NCBI RefSeq assembly: GCF_910594005.1
Contig: NC_057835.1
Coordinates: 45,346,001-45,410,000, forward strand
DNA from: Cervus elaphus
Taxonomy: Eukaryota; Chordata; Mammalia; Artiodactyla; Cervidae
Reading direction: 5' to 3'
DNA length: 64,000 nt
In this document: piece after piece, positions 11,195-22,508 of the stretch
Position numbering within the stretch: position 1 is the stretch's first letter
Layout of the letters: each line of letters starts with the position of its first letter
Notes under the pieces: model-generated
What the model was told of the DNA's origin: nothing
The model's input: the letters and a program-made list of their open reading frames with translations, nothing else
Database searches by the model: none
Program-made: the position numbers and the translations under genes

Positions 11195-11940
11195 TAACTA
11201 ATTATCACTAATCAAAAACACAATGAGATATCACCTCATATCTGCCAGGATGATTGTTATTTTTTAAAAAAGACAATAAATGTTGGCAAAGATGTAGAGA
11301 AATTAGAACCCTTTTTCACTGTTCGCAGGAATGTAGAATGGTACAGCCACCATGGAAAGTAATATGGAAGGTGCTAAAAATTAAAAATAGAATTGCTATA
11401 TGATTCATCAACTTCACTTTTGAGTATATATCCCAAAGAACTGAAAACAGAATCTCAAAAAGACATTTGCACATGTAGTTATTATTCACAATAAGCAAAA
11501 GGTAGTACCTGAATGTCCATCAGTGGATGAATGAAGAAAATGTATATACTTACAATGGAATATTATTCAACATTTAAAAAGAAGTAAATCCAGTCATATG
11601 CTAAATGGACAAACCTGGAGGACATTATGCCGAGTGAAATAAGTCAGTCACAGGACAAACACTGCATGATTCCACTTACAGGAGGTATTTAAAGTAATCA
11701 AGTTTGTAGAAACAGAAAATAGAAGGTGTACCAGGGGCTGGAAGCAGGGGCAGATGAGCAGTGCTGTGCGGTGGGCGTGGAGGTTCGCTCAGGCAGGAGA
11801 GTGAGGGGCGTGCTTCCCAGTGATCTCTTGCAGAACAATGTGCCTATGGTTGACAATATTGATCTGTACTCTTGGAAATTATTGGATGGATGAATTTTAT
11901 GCTTTTCTTTTTCCACACACACACATACACCCCCAAAAAA
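11195..11940 (+). mobile_element. Old L1 fragment (ORF2 end and 3' UTR)
   Basis: A second, differently diverged ORF2 C-terminus: 'caatgagatatcacctcata', 'gaatgtagaatggtacagcc', 'atgtccatcagtggatgaat', 'tggaatattattcaacattt', 'tgccgagtgaaataagtcag'. An L1M-type 3' UTR ('ggtgtaccaggggctggaag') follows, ending in a short AC/A-rich tail. Numerous frameshifts. Confidence 0.8.
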
Positions 11941-12147
11941 AAATTAGAAGGAAAAAACTCTGTAGCGGAGATTGACATTTGATTATATCTAAATCCCCAG
12001 AGCCTAGCCTGAGATTTGGCAAAGAGCAAGGGTTTAAAAAATTGTTTCTCAGAGGAGGAAAGCCTGAATGAATGCAAGGGTAAACATGAGATTAAAATTT
12101 TCAGTGAATTCAGCTACTGAATATTTGCTGAGGACCCTGCCTGTCTT

Positions 12148-12360
12148 GGGCTTCCCCAGTGGCTCAGATGGCAAAGAATCTGCCTGCAGTGTGGGAGATC
12201 TGGGTTCAATTCCTGGGTCAGGAAGATCCCCTGGAGAAGAGAATGGCTACAACTCCAGTATTCTTGCTTGGAGAATGCCATGGACAGAGGAACCTGGTGG
12301 GTTACAGTCCATGGTGTTGCAAAAAAAGTGGGACACAGCTGAGAGACTAACACTTTTACT
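12148..12360 (+). mobile_element. Bov-tA SINE
   Basis: The tRNA-like head 'gggcttccccagtggctcag', a B box 'gggttcaattcct', the Bov-A body and the tail 'gagactaacacttttac' are in the expected order. Confidence 0.88.
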
Positions 12361-12364
12361 TTTC

Positions 12365-13560
12365 ACTTGCCTCTCTCACCCTTGGGCTTGGTGTCCATGC
12401 TGGTGACTGGAGGATTAATGATTACCAGGGAATATCCTTGTAATGGTCAAAAAGATTCAGTGGTGTCCTTTTTCAGATAATGAGCTCTGTGAGAAAAGCA
12501 GAAAATTTCAGAGTCACTGAATGCCTTTTTCCTCCAAGAAACTTTCTCTAAATCATCCTACTTTCTGAGTCATTATTGTCAGCAATTCTTGCTTCTTCAA
12601 TTTTTCATTTTTATTATCTTGGAATTCTGAAAAGTGATATTTCTCTATATTGGTTAGATATGATATGAAGCTTCCCTTCTATCATACATTTAAACTTAAT
12701 CCTTAAATTATAAGGTCTGCATATAGGTCATGCCTTTCTTGTACTGCAGAAGCTGGAAGGATCTGAAGCAAAGATGATCAGAAGCTGAGTCATGTAAAGC
12801 TGGCCTTCTTTGATGCAGGAAGATTTCCCTAGCAAACTCATCCAGTGTTCCTGAGCCAAGAGCTCAGGGGACAACCCTCTCTTAAACCTATTCTAAGGGA
12901 AGCAAAAAAGCAAAATCATTCATTTAGAGACCTCAGCATCAGGCTCTCAAGTACTAAGACAGGATTCTTGCCCTAAAGCTACCTAGAATCTGGTCCGAGA
13001 GACAGACAAGAAAATCAACGATTAATCCCAGAGGGATAAACATAGGAGGGTAGACACAGGCTGTGAAATAACGGAAGAAATACCACTGTCCTAGCTAAGG
13101 ATAGCTGAAGCTAGCTCAGTTAATGCTCTCAATAACAGAACTAATCTATGAGAGATTAACAGGATTAGCCACTGACAGGGCTGGAGGTTGTGTGGGACCA
13201 GGGAAGGAGGCAAGTTTGGAGGCAGCAGCTTGCTTACATCATCTGTGCTCTAGGAAGATTGATATGCCTGGAGAAAAGAGTCAAGATGGAGAGTTGCAGG
13301 AGATGGAAAGCAAGGGACTCATGCCAAAATCTAGTGTTCAAATTCTTTCTGATAAATTTGAATTCAGTCTTGAAGATTATTGAAAGTGGAGTGATGTGAA
13401 GATATGGGCTCTTTGAAATGCAGCAAGAGTGTGCAGGGTGAATTAGAAGGAAACAGAAATGAGGAACCTGGTTGCATGATTATTGTTACTCTTTAGGAGT
13501 TATATTATTAAATGGAGGAGGTAGGAATGAAGAAGATAGAAAAGATTCAAAAACTTTTCA
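12365..13560. other. Unique sequence, no gene
   Basis: No recognisable family or exon. Frames of 60-86 codons at 13123-13399 overlap one another in different phases and show no motif. Confidence 0.45.
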
Positions 13561-13573
13561 CTAAGAAGATGCT

Positions 13574-13784
13574 TCCCTGGTGGCTCAGATGGTAAAGAAT
13601 CTGCCTGCCAATGCAGGAGACCCAAGTTCGATCCCTGGGTTGGGAAGATCCCTAAAGAAGGAAATGGCAACCCTCTCCAGTATTCTTGCCTGGAGAACTC
13701 CATGGACAGAGGAGCCTGGCAGGCTATATATAGTCCATGGGGTCAAAAGAGTCAGACACAATTGAGCAAATAACACACACAGAC
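13574..13784 (+). mobile_element. Bov-tA SINE with target duplication
   Basis: The tRNA-like head, a good polymerase III B box (agttcgatccc, 13625-13635), the Bov-A body and an (ac)n tail are intact. An 11-bp duplication (aagaagatgct at 13563-13573, aaggagatgct at 13785-13795) flanks it with one mismatch. Confidence 0.88.
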
Positions 13785-13877
13785 AAGGAGATGCTAAAAA
13801 GCAACAGTTAAGGTTATCCTGATGAGATACTATCCTGTTACTATTTGGTGCAGGACTTTTATCGTGTTGGTTTATAG

Positions 13878-14293
13878 CAGCAGTCTCCAATCTTTTTGAC
13901 ACCAGGGACTGATTTCTTGGAAGACAATTTTTCCATGGACCTGCAGGGAACGGGGGTTGAGGGGTAGGGAAGAGCTTTGGTGAGGATTCAAACACATAAC
14001 ATTTGTTGTGCACTTTATTTCTATTATTACAATATTGTGATATATAATGAAATAATTATACAACACCATATGCAGAATCAGCAGGAGCCCTGAGCTTGTT
14101 CTCCTACAACTAGAGGATCTCATCTAGGGGTGATGGGAGACAGCAACACCCAAAGTGTTGCTAACGATGGGGAGTGGCTATAAATACAAATGAAGCTTTT
14201 CTCACTCGACCACCACTCACTCCTGCTGTGTGATCAGTTCCCAACAGGCCACAAACTGGTATCGGTCCATGCCCTGGGGGCTAAGGACCCCTG
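13878..14293. mobile_element. hAT-type DNA transposon (non-autonomous)
   Basis: The left end 'cagcagtctccaatcttttt', continuing 'gacaccagggactg', is inverted relative to the right end '..gggggctaaggacccctg'. An 8-bp duplication (gtttatag at 13870-13877, gtttagag at 14294-14301, one mismatch) is the hAT signature. The wording matches an old mammalian hAT-Tip100-like MITE (Zaphod-type by memory). It has no transposase frame. Confidence 0.75.
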
Positions 14294-14301
14294 GTTTAGA
14301 G

Positions 14302-15145
14302 CAGAGTAAAATCCCTAATATTATATATAAAACTGTGGATGTATTTAGGCAAATCTTTTGCTAAGAAGAGGCATTTTCATTTCCACCAGACTCTCAAAAC
14401 TGTCCTTGCCCCAGTAGGTTAAAAGTCAAATTATTAAGCTAAATATTGGCAGCAGCCCACTGTACTGCTGGGAAAGAACCAGAATTTTTGGTTTCATGGG
14501 GTGTATAGACAAGACAGCCCACAGGGCCAGGCAGAAGAGCAAGTTGGTCTTTTAATGACATTTATCACCTTGGATTTTATGCAAGTCTACTCTTATATTT
14601 CAAAATTATTTATTGCTCTGACCTTCTCAGAACTTTGTCACATAGCATGGAAACCATCACTTATATTCTCAAAAATCTTTCTTAAAAGTAAAATCCATGA
14701 CTTTCCTGCAAAACTTGAGCCAAACTTAGTCCATCTAAGGAGCCCAAAAAGGGGCTGCTCATTTACACATGGCCATACACCCACCTAGAGATCATTTGGG
14801 TATCTTTTCTATAAGCATTCATACATTTATCTATTTATCCTTGTAGTTGGAGAAATGGAAGCAAGGATAAATAAGATATGGCCTTTGTTACAAAATTATC
14901 AGTCACTCAATTTAATAAATGGACTCCATAATAGTTGTCCAAAGCAGGCAGCAATAAACTTTGTTATGAGAAGAAGGAGTGGGGACATTGCCAAAGAGAA
15001 ATGCCAGAGCAGCGTCTCAAACAGACTGCAGGAGTTTTCCAGACTGAAGGAGCGCACAAAGCCCGCCGAGAACCATCCCAAATTCAGTGTGTGGTTTGGC
15101 TTTATCCTGAGCAAGTCATGTCAGTCTGTGTCTTTTAATTGTAGA
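14302..15145. other. Unique sequence, no gene
   Basis: No repeat family recognised. Overlapping frames of 95-98 codons at 14501-15151 lie in different phases and carry no motif or splice context that I can support. Confidence 0.45.
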
Positions 15146-15149
15146 TCAT

Positions 15150-15536
15150 GAAACCATTTTAGTGGGGAATATTTGGATATACCACAAATATGTTTATCCC
15201 CTCACATACTGATGGACATTAGGGTTATATCCACTTTTTTATCTATTACAAACGAAGCTGGTATGAATAGTTAGGTACAAATCTTTGAATGGTTGTTTGA
15301 ATTTCTCTCGGATAAATACATAAGAGTGGAATGACTGGGTGTATGTTTAACTTTTAAGGAAACTGCCAACCTATTTTCCAAAGTGGCTATATCATTTTGC
15401 ATTCCCACCAACAGTGTATAAGAGTTCAAGTTGTTCCACATATACCTCAACACCTGGTATTGTCAATCTTTTTTATTTTAGATAATTTAATCAAAAGGTG
15501 CTTCTATTTCTTTACGGTTTTAATTTGCATTTCCCT
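15150..15536 (-). mobile_element. Old L1 ORF2 fragment, left part
   Basis: The reverse complement of the ORF2 C-terminal region is visible: 'gcattcccaccaacagtgta' is the antisense of 'tacactgttggtgggaatgc', and 'tttgcatttccctaatg' is the antisense of 'cattagggaaatgcaaa'. It is interrupted at 15537 by a BovB fragment and resumes at 15721. Confidence 0.75.
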
Positions 15537-15550
15537 AATGCATAAAGAAG
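15537..15550. repeat. BovB target-site duplication, left copy
   Basis: 'aatgcataaagaag', identical to 15707-15720. Confidence 0.9.
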
Positions 15551-15706
15551 GGAGCAATGGACAATGAGACAGCTGGAAGGCATCATTGAGCCAAAGGATA
15601 TGAACTTGGGCAAACTCCAGGAGAAGGTGAGGGACAGGGAAGCCTGGTGTACTGCAGTCCATGTGGTCACAAAGAGTCAGACATGACTTAACAACGGAGC
15701 AACAAC
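15551..15706 (+). mobile_element. BovB 3'-end fragment
   Basis: A 156-bp severely 5'-truncated BovB: 'cagctggaaggcatcattga', 'gggcaaactccaggagaag', 'gtcagacatgacttaacaac', ending in (caa)n. A perfect 14-bp duplication flanks it, showing that it was inserted as such and is not a deletion remnant. Confidence 0.88.
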
Positions 15707-15780
15707 AATGCATAAAGAAGTTGAGCATTTTTAAGTGTTTATTTATAAATTTATAATTTATACATTTATAAACATATAAT
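15707..15780 (-). mobile_element. Old L1 fragment, right part, plus AT-rich run
   Basis: The duplicated 14 bases at 15707-15720 are followed by 'ttgagcatttttaagtg', the continuation of the minus-strand L1 begun at 15150. It grades into A/T-rich sequence. Confidence 0.6.
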
Positions 15781-15900
15781 TTGTACATTTATAAATTCAT
15801 ATGTATACTATATATAGAATTTATATACATACTACAGAATAAATGCACATATTATATACACCATATTTATCATATATATTACATATACATATACTCTGTA
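15740..15900. repeat. AT-rich low-complexity tract
   Basis: Imperfect runs of 'ttataaattta' and 'tatata' words. It has no other feature. Confidence 0.7.
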
Positions 15901-16635
15901 GCAAAATGTTCAAATCCTTTTTTCTCTTTCTCAAATCCTTCTGTTCCTTGGGATCTTTATACCCATTAGTAAGCAGTTACCTGTTCTTTGTATATTCTAA
16001 AAAGCCTGTTAAATGTATGCTTTGCAAATGTTTTTCCATTCTGTAGTTTATCTTTTTATTTTCTTAACAGCGTCTTTTGAGAAGAAAAACTTTTAAATGT
16101 TGATGAAATCTAATTCGTGCGGGTGTGCATGTGCATGCTTTAGAGGTACTGGGAATGAGGAAGGTTAGATCATCTCTTCTTCAACTCAGGAGAGAAGGTG
16201 GTAAAATAGAAAACAAATAGGAATTTGAGCATTTAAGTATAAGGAAGAGAACTTAAAAAGCATGAATTACAGCCCAAATTGTCCCTGTGCAATAGTGTAA
16301 TTGCACAATGTAGTTGTCCTGGTATGTAGGGGAGAGGGATGTAGACAAAATTATAGCTGTCTTAAGATAGCATTGATAACTGGCATTTATATACATGTTT
16401 TATATGTATACATATATATATATCTTCCCTTGACACTATTATTCTGAGAAAATTGATCATTTTCGCTAAACTGTCTTTTTATAAGTTGGTAAGTAAAAAT
16501 ATGGTTAGTGCAAGATGAGGAACCAGAAAACTTTAGGTTAAAAATCTAACCCTCTCTGAGGCCTTGAGAATTTTACTTAATATCTCATTGGTTACAAAAT
16601 GGTAAACTGAGCAATAGAAACAGAGCCTATAACAA
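15901..16635. other. Unique sequence, no gene
   Basis: Nothing recognised beyond a short TA run near 16405-16422. Text at 15930-16090 ('cctgttctttgtatattcta', 'ttccattctgtag') resembles more minus-strand old L1 and may extend the fragment above. Confidence 0.4.
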
Positions 16636-16639
16636 AAAG

Positions 16640-16790
16640 GATTTATTAGAATTTCTTATTGAGATATAATTGACATATAATATTATACAAGTTTCAAGTG
16701 TACAGTATAATGATCCAATGTTTGTATATATTGTAAAATGATTCTTACAATGTCTAGTTAACATCTGTCATTGTACATTAGGACTTTTTT
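16640..16790 (-). mobile_element. Old L1 3' UTR fragment
   Basis: 'attgagatataattgacata', then 'taatattatacaagtttcaagtgtac', is the reverse complement of the L1M 3' UTR. Confidence 0.65.
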
Positions 16791-16849
16791 AAGTGTCTGT
16801 GGATGCAGAATTTCTCAGTCAAAATTCCACAAAGATATTCTTTTATAAA

Positions 16850-18900
16850 TTGAAAAATTAACTGTAAAATTTACATAAAAATGCAAAGGACTAGAAAAGC
16901 AAAACAATGGTTTAAAAAAATTGATGAACATACTACAGGGGGTGCTAGAGATAAAAAAACAAACAAACAAACAAAAAACCACCCGCCAATGCAGGAGATG
17001 TTAAGAAATGCAGGTTTGATTCCTGGGTCAGGAAGATCCCCTGGAGAAGGAAATAGCAACCCATTCTAATATTCCTGCCTGGGAAACCCCATGGACAAGG
17101 AGCCTGGTTGGGCTACAGTCCATAGGTTGTAAAGAGTCAGACAAGACTGAAGTGACTTAGCACTAGATTCTAAGACATAGATATAAATCTACAGTAACCA
17201 AGTCAACATTGTATTTGAATATAAAGACAGGAAATAAATCAATGGAACAAAATAGAAGGTTCAGAAACAGAGTAATACATAGTAAATTGTTTTTGATAAG
17301 ACAATTTAATGATAGTGGAACAAATGGATAAACAAATAAAGAGAAAGATGATTTTCTGCCAGTATCTCAAATAACAAAATCAACAATATAATAATTTGAG
17401 ATGAATTGTAGATATCAATATAAAAGTTAAAACTGTAGAGCCTTAAAACTTTATAGAGCTTTATAGAACTTTATGGAGCTTTATATATTGTATAATACAA
17501 TAGCCATTAACCACATGTAGCCATACAAAATTGAATTTCAACTGATTTGGGGGTGGATGATGGTGAGAACTGTACAACAATGCTGTGTCTTAGTGCCACC
17601 AAGCTATACATTTAAATATGGTTAAAATAATATGTCTTATATTAGGTAACCTTTACCACAATTTAAAAAACATTAAAGAAAAGAACAAATGAAAGTTTAA
17701 TTTCTCAGCCACAGTAGTCATATTTCAAATGTTTAATAATCAGTATAGATAAAGTTAATACATTGGACAGGGCAAATAGAAATTTTAATGGAAAGTGCTC
17801 TTCTAAAAGACAATATAGGAGAATGTCTTCATAAGCCCATTAACAGGTAAAGATTTCTTAATTGGGGCTCAGAAGTTGCCAGCAACAAAATTTTAAAAAG
17901 TGATAAATTGGACTTCTTCAAAACTTAAGCATCCATCCATCAAAAGACATTGTCAAAAAGCGAACAGACAAGACACAGACGGGAAGACAATATTCATAAC
18001 ACATATATCTGAAGAACTGTTGTCTCTGCAGAGCATGTAAAGAACTCCTACAATTTAGGGGTGGGGAGAACAAAAAAGCCAATTAAATGGAGAAAAAATT
18101 GGAAAAAAATTGTAAATCAACTATACTTCAATAAATTTTTTTTAATTTAACAGATAACTCACAAAGGAAAGCATGCAAATGGCCAATAAGTAGACAAAAA
18201 AGTTCTCAGTATCATTGGTCATCAAAAAAAAATGCAAATGAAAACCACAGACATTACTAGACACCTGCTATTGTGGCTAAATTTTAAAAGAATGACACAC
18301 TTTATATTGATGAAGCTGTGAAACATTCAAAAATCTCAAATATTGCCACTGAGAATATAACATAGTACAATCATTTTGGAAGACTGCTTGGCAGTATCTT
18401 ATAAAGTTACACACATAGGTATAAAATTGCTATGGCTTGGCAATTGCACTTGGGTGAAAGAGAAACAAAAGCACATTTCCACACAATATCGGCACATAAA
18501 TGCCCCTTAGGAACTTTATTATTGTTAACCTCAAACTTGAAATAAACCAAATGTCCTTCAACAGAAGAGTTATAGAATTTTGATCTGTACAATGAAATAC
18601 TATTTAGCAATTTTATGGAACAAACTGCCCATAGAGAGAACAGCAAAATGAACCTCAAAACTTTTTTGCTGAGATAAAGAAGCCATGTCTAAAACATAAA
18701 TACTACACAAGTTCATTTAGATAAAGCTCTAGAAGACGTAAAACTATTCTATGCCTTTAGAAGGAGGACATTTACTGGGAAGGAGCATGAGCTAATTTTC
18801 TGAAACGATAACAATTTTCTATATCTTGTTTGAAATATGAGTAAACGTATTTGTCAAAAATACTGAACTACACTTGTCATATGTACCTTTCACTGTGTGT
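16850..18900 (+). mobile_element. Old L1 mosaic with nested insertions
   Basis: Diverged L1 ORF2 text runs on the plus strand in several blocks: 16850-16975 ('aatgcaaaggactagaaaag'), 17168-17480 ('tcaatggaacaaaatagaag'), and 17880-18760 ('ttcaaaacttaagcatcc', 'aaatgtccttcaacagaag', 'gcaatttggaacaaactgcc'-like). Inside it lie a Bov-tA SINE (16980-17166), an L1 3'-end piece at about 17535-17690 ('taccacaatttaaaaaac') and a 45-bp L1 tail scrap at 18108-18150. All frames are destroyed. Confidence 0.6.
16980..17166 (+). mobile_element. Bov-tA SINE, 5'-truncated
   Basis: It begins in the tRNA-like head ('gccaatgcaggagatg'), then 'gatcccctggagaaggaaat' and the Bov-A 3' end 'gactgaagtgacttagcac'. 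The A box part is missing. Confidence 0.85.
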
Positions 18901-18967
18901 ATACTATCCCTTGATTAAAAATAAAAAGTTCTGGAAGGATTAAAGGAGTCCTTGTGTAAATATGTAA

Positions 18968-19172
18968 ACCTGGTGGCTTAGAGGGTAAAGCGTATGCCTG
19001 CAATGCAGGAGACCCAGGTTCGATCCCTGGGTCGGAAAGATCCCCTGGAGAAGGAAATGGCAACCCACTCCAGTACTCTTGCCTGGAAAATCCCATGGAC
19101 AGAGGAGCCTCGTAGGCTACAGTCCATGGGGTCACAAAGAGTCGGACATGACTGAGCGACAACACACACGTG
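18968..19172 (+). mobile_element. Bov-tA SINE
   Basis: It is well conserved, with a consensus B box (ggttcgatccc, 19017-19027), the Bov-A body and 'gtcggacatgactgagcgac'. It has an (ac)n tail and lies only about 20 bp upstream of another SINE in the same orientation. Confidence 0.9.
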
Positions 19173-19193
19173 TAAAAGTATATTCTAAAAGGG

Positions 19194-19399
19194 GATTCCC
19201 AGGTGGCACTAGTGGCAAAGAACCCAGCTTGCCAACGCAGAGGAGCTAGAGACATGGGTTCGATCCCCTGGAGGAGGACATGGCAACTCACTCCAGTATT
19301 CTTACCTGGAGAATCCCATGGCCAGAGGAGCCTGACAGCCTACACTCCACAGGGTCACAAAGAGTCGGGCGACGCTGAAGTGACTTAGCACACACGCAA
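19194..19399 (+). mobile_element. Bov-tA SINE
   Basis: The head 'gggattcccaggtggcacta' belongs to the variant that reads 'gtggc(a/g)ctagtggc'. The Bov-A body ends 'gacgctgaagtgacttagca' plus (ca)n. A different subfamily from its neighbour at 18968, so two separate insertions. Confidence 0.88.
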
Positions 19400-20955
19400 G
19401 CATATTCTATATGTGCCTTTCCTCGCAGTATCTGCAGGAACTGCAGCTCTAGATATGCATGCCCCCTGCTCACCCAAACTTGTAAAGAAGACACTCCTTA
19501 TGGAACAAGGAATGTCTGCAAGTTCCAGTGCAGAAATAGAGACTTCACCTCTTGTGGTTTCCATAGTCTCAGCTAGCAGAGCCCAGCCTTGTTCTTCATA
19601 TATCTGCCTTTGGTTTATTGATCATAACTCATCACAGAGTCTGACAAACTCAATATGTTATGGACAGCTAGAGCTTTTCTTATTCCATCAGCAGCCAACC
19701 CAACTATTAGTTATCTCAGAGATCAAAAATCTACTGTCTCATTCCAGGCTTGTAAACCTGAGCCCAGACCTCTGGAGACATTTTAAAGCCTGCTGTCAAT
19801 TGAAATTTTTAATTTTATATTCTATATATCTAACAATAAATAATGTTCAAACATCCAATTTGCATTTGCTTTATTTATTGCATTTTTTAGGCACATCTTT
19901 TGGTTTTCAAGTCACCTGAATATGCTCAAACATTATTGACATCAAGTTGGTTGCCATGGGAACTGAATGCAGCTGTACATTGAGATTTACAGGCAGGTAA
20001 TTTAAGAAACCCTGGAGCAAAGAATGAGGGCTTGATAGTGTCCTAGGAGCCCCCAGGGCATATCAAATTAAATAAAGCACGAAGTCTTGAAGTAAGGGGT
20101 GGTTATTATACAGTGAACAGTAGCTGAAAGTAAAAAGCATATTCCCCTAAATATTTGGTTGTCAAAATATGCATTATGATATTAATTTGTTTGATAGACA
20201 AAATTAGGTCTGGATCCTCTCTGTATTTGCTCACTAGATCAAAAAACATAATAGTTTGAAAATCATTGAGTATATGCCTATTGAAAATCATTGAGTATAT
20301 GCCTTCTGATACTATTGGTGGTCCTCAAAAATGGATCAATAGTGAATATATAGAGAGAACCATGGATTTAGAATTGAAAGAATCCTTAAAAGCAACTTGC
20401 AATTTAGGGTTCAGTGACCCCCTGATTCTGGGAAAGGGCTCAATCATGTAAACTATTAAGAGCCCCAGTTTGGAGACTAGTGATATCGTCATTCTCCCAA
20501 AATACACAAAGACACCCACACCAAGTCATGGAAAAGTGGTTTTCTGACCTCTTTATAAACACATCCAATGGCATGAAGCTCACGGCCTCGAAAATAATAA
20601 TAGCTGTAAAGTGTGACCTTTGTGAGAGACCTAAACATCAGGAGGTTTGATCATCATTGCCATCTCTTCTGCAGATGAGCAAAAGTGAAGGAAAGGTGAA
20701 TTTTACCTTCTCAATCCTCTTTCCTATCTACAAGCATGGCTACTTTCATAGTATTAGCTTAAAACACTGTCATTGTCAAAGTGAAATTCTTTAAGATGGC
20801 ATAGCTCCTCATACTCTACGAAATGCTTCCAATAAGTTGTCTAATTTCTAGACAAAATAGTGCTCAATTTTAAAATGTTCCATTAGAACCCTGGTTCTAT
20901 GAAAAATTTGATACCTTCTACAAGTAAATCCATAATTGCAAAGTATCCCAGGAAG
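19400..20955. other. Unique sequence, no gene
   Basis: A 168-codon frame at 19413-19919 is the longest non-LINE frame in the window's left half, but it shows no domain and its composition is ordinary. A 25-bp tandem duplication lies at 20256-20305. No repeat family recognised. Confidence 0.45.
20256..20305. repeat. 25-bp tandem duplication
   Basis: 'ttgaaaatcattgagtatat' plus 'gcct' occurs at 20256-20279 and again at 20281-20304, one base apart and without mismatch. Confidence 0.9.
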
Positions 20956-20959
20956 AACA

Positions 20960-21140
20960 CAAGGTTTAGAGTCAAAAGAACTCACCTTGAGTGCTCAGTT
21001 CTCTATGTACCAACTGTGTGATATTAGGCAAGACATTCAATTTTCTAAGTCTAAATTTCTTCCTTTATAAAGTAAGGATGATAATCGGGCTGAGGGCCCA
21101 GAGTTGTTGGTTAGATTTTAAATAATAGTGTGTAAAAACA
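20960..21140 (+). repeat. MIR fragment
   Basis: 'accaactgtgtgatattaggc', then 'ctaagtctaaatttcttcc' and 'aagtaaggatgataa', is the plus-strand MIR core. Confidence 0.65.
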
Positions 21141-21289
21141 TTGGCAATTACAATGTTCAATATTTTGATGCTTAAAAATTATCACGTTTGCATTCTTTGC
21201 TAACAATGAAGAGTAACCTTAAAAAACATAACAATTAAATGGGGTTATAGAAATAAGTATCAGAATTTGGTGATGAAGGAAGGTTGCAC

Positions 21290-21420
21290 AGTTAATTCAG
21301 ATCAAATAATAGCAATGGCTATCGCTTATTGAGTGCCAGTACAATTCCAAAAAGTCAACACTGTGTCATTTATCAACAACACTGTGAGGCAGAATTTGGC
21401 TCCGTTTTAGAAATATTAAA
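21290..21420 (-). repeat. MIR-like fragment
   Basis: 'cgcttattgagtgccagtac' followed by 'actgtgaggcagaatttggc' matches the minus-strand start of a MIR element. Diverged. Confidence 0.45.
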
Positions 21421-21424
21421 ATTA

Positions 21425-22500
21425 ATTGTTATGAGCAGATTGTTTTTATCCTCAAGCATCACGTTCTGGAAGGAACAAATTGTCCCTATTTCATGACACC
21501 TTAGAGAACCTTTCCATCACAGCTTCCTGACTTCCCCTGACCGTAGGAATAGAAATATGCAAAACTGGATCAATAAATCATCTTTTTGTGGATATTTTCA
21601 TAAACTCTGGGAGAAAATCCCTTTCTGATTTGCTAAGAGAAGATTAGAGTCTGAAGCTACTGGTGATCATCTTACCTACTCTGCACGACCAACCTCCATA
21701 CAGAATAGAGTGGGGCAGAGTGGACAAGTACTGAGTGAGACGGAGCCCCAGTAACATCTTTGAAACCTAAGTCAATCAAACCCGAGCCTGGATGGATATT
21801 CTCTCTGACCCAAGTTATAAGAGCAACAAATCCCTTTTTGATTACACTTATTTGAATTATTGTGAGAGGGTCACAGAAGGAAATATTAATATTAAACTTT
21901 CAGACTTTCTTGAGACAGAGTAACAAGAGTAAATCATGCCTGAAGTTCTGAACAACTGATGAAGTAGCCACTGATCTCTGTTATCTAACACTTTACTGGG
22001 CTTTGTGATCCTCTGCCATTCTGGCTTCATCTCAGAAATGACACCACACTAGAGCAGCTAATTGCTAGAGTGAGTCAGTCTGATGACAATACTTGATACA
22101 ATTGACACATATCATTCAATTCCACATTCTTGCTTTTTTTTTTCTTTTTCATATTCTTACCCATTATGATAGGAGAGTGAAATGAAGGGCCACTAAGTCC
22201 CCCAAGTAATTTAGGGGACAAAAAGAGGAATGTATATGCAATATGGGCCAAAGAAACTTTTAAAGTGCACATTGAATATCAGAGAATCAGATGAGACATA
22301 AAATTATAAGAGGTTCAAACTGAATCTTGTGGCTGTGGAAATACATTTGAGTTTAAGACTTCTGGTGTAGAGTTTTAAAGTAAAGGATGTCTATTTTTGA
22401 GCTGAAGCATTAAAATGTCATCTTATAGGCAGGACTAGGTTCTATGGCTTCAGAAATGAAGCGTGGTCATAGCCATTCATTTAATTCATACAACAAAGGT
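21425..22500. other. Unique sequence, no gene
   Basis: No repeat family or exon recognised. Confidence 0.45.
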
Positions 22501-22508
22501 TTTTTGAA

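Noticed and set aside
13123..13399. Overlapping 69- and 86-codon frames
   Set aside because: Two phases over the same bases without motif or composition signal.
18968..19040. Possible tRNA gene (A and B box present)
   Set aside because: It is the tRNA-Glu-like head of a Bov-tA SINE; the cloverleaf is not preserved and the Bov-A body follows directly.
18890..19291. 133-codon minus-strand frame
   Set aside because: Translation of a Bov-tA SINE antisense (the familiar SCPTLCDPMDCS text); not a gene.
19413..19919. 168-codon plus-strand frame in unique DNA
   Set aside because: No domain, no signal of coding composition and no supported splice or start context; chance length in a 64-kb window.
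20256..20305. CRISPR-like direct repeat
   Set aside because: Only two copies one base apart with no spacer, in a mammalian genome.
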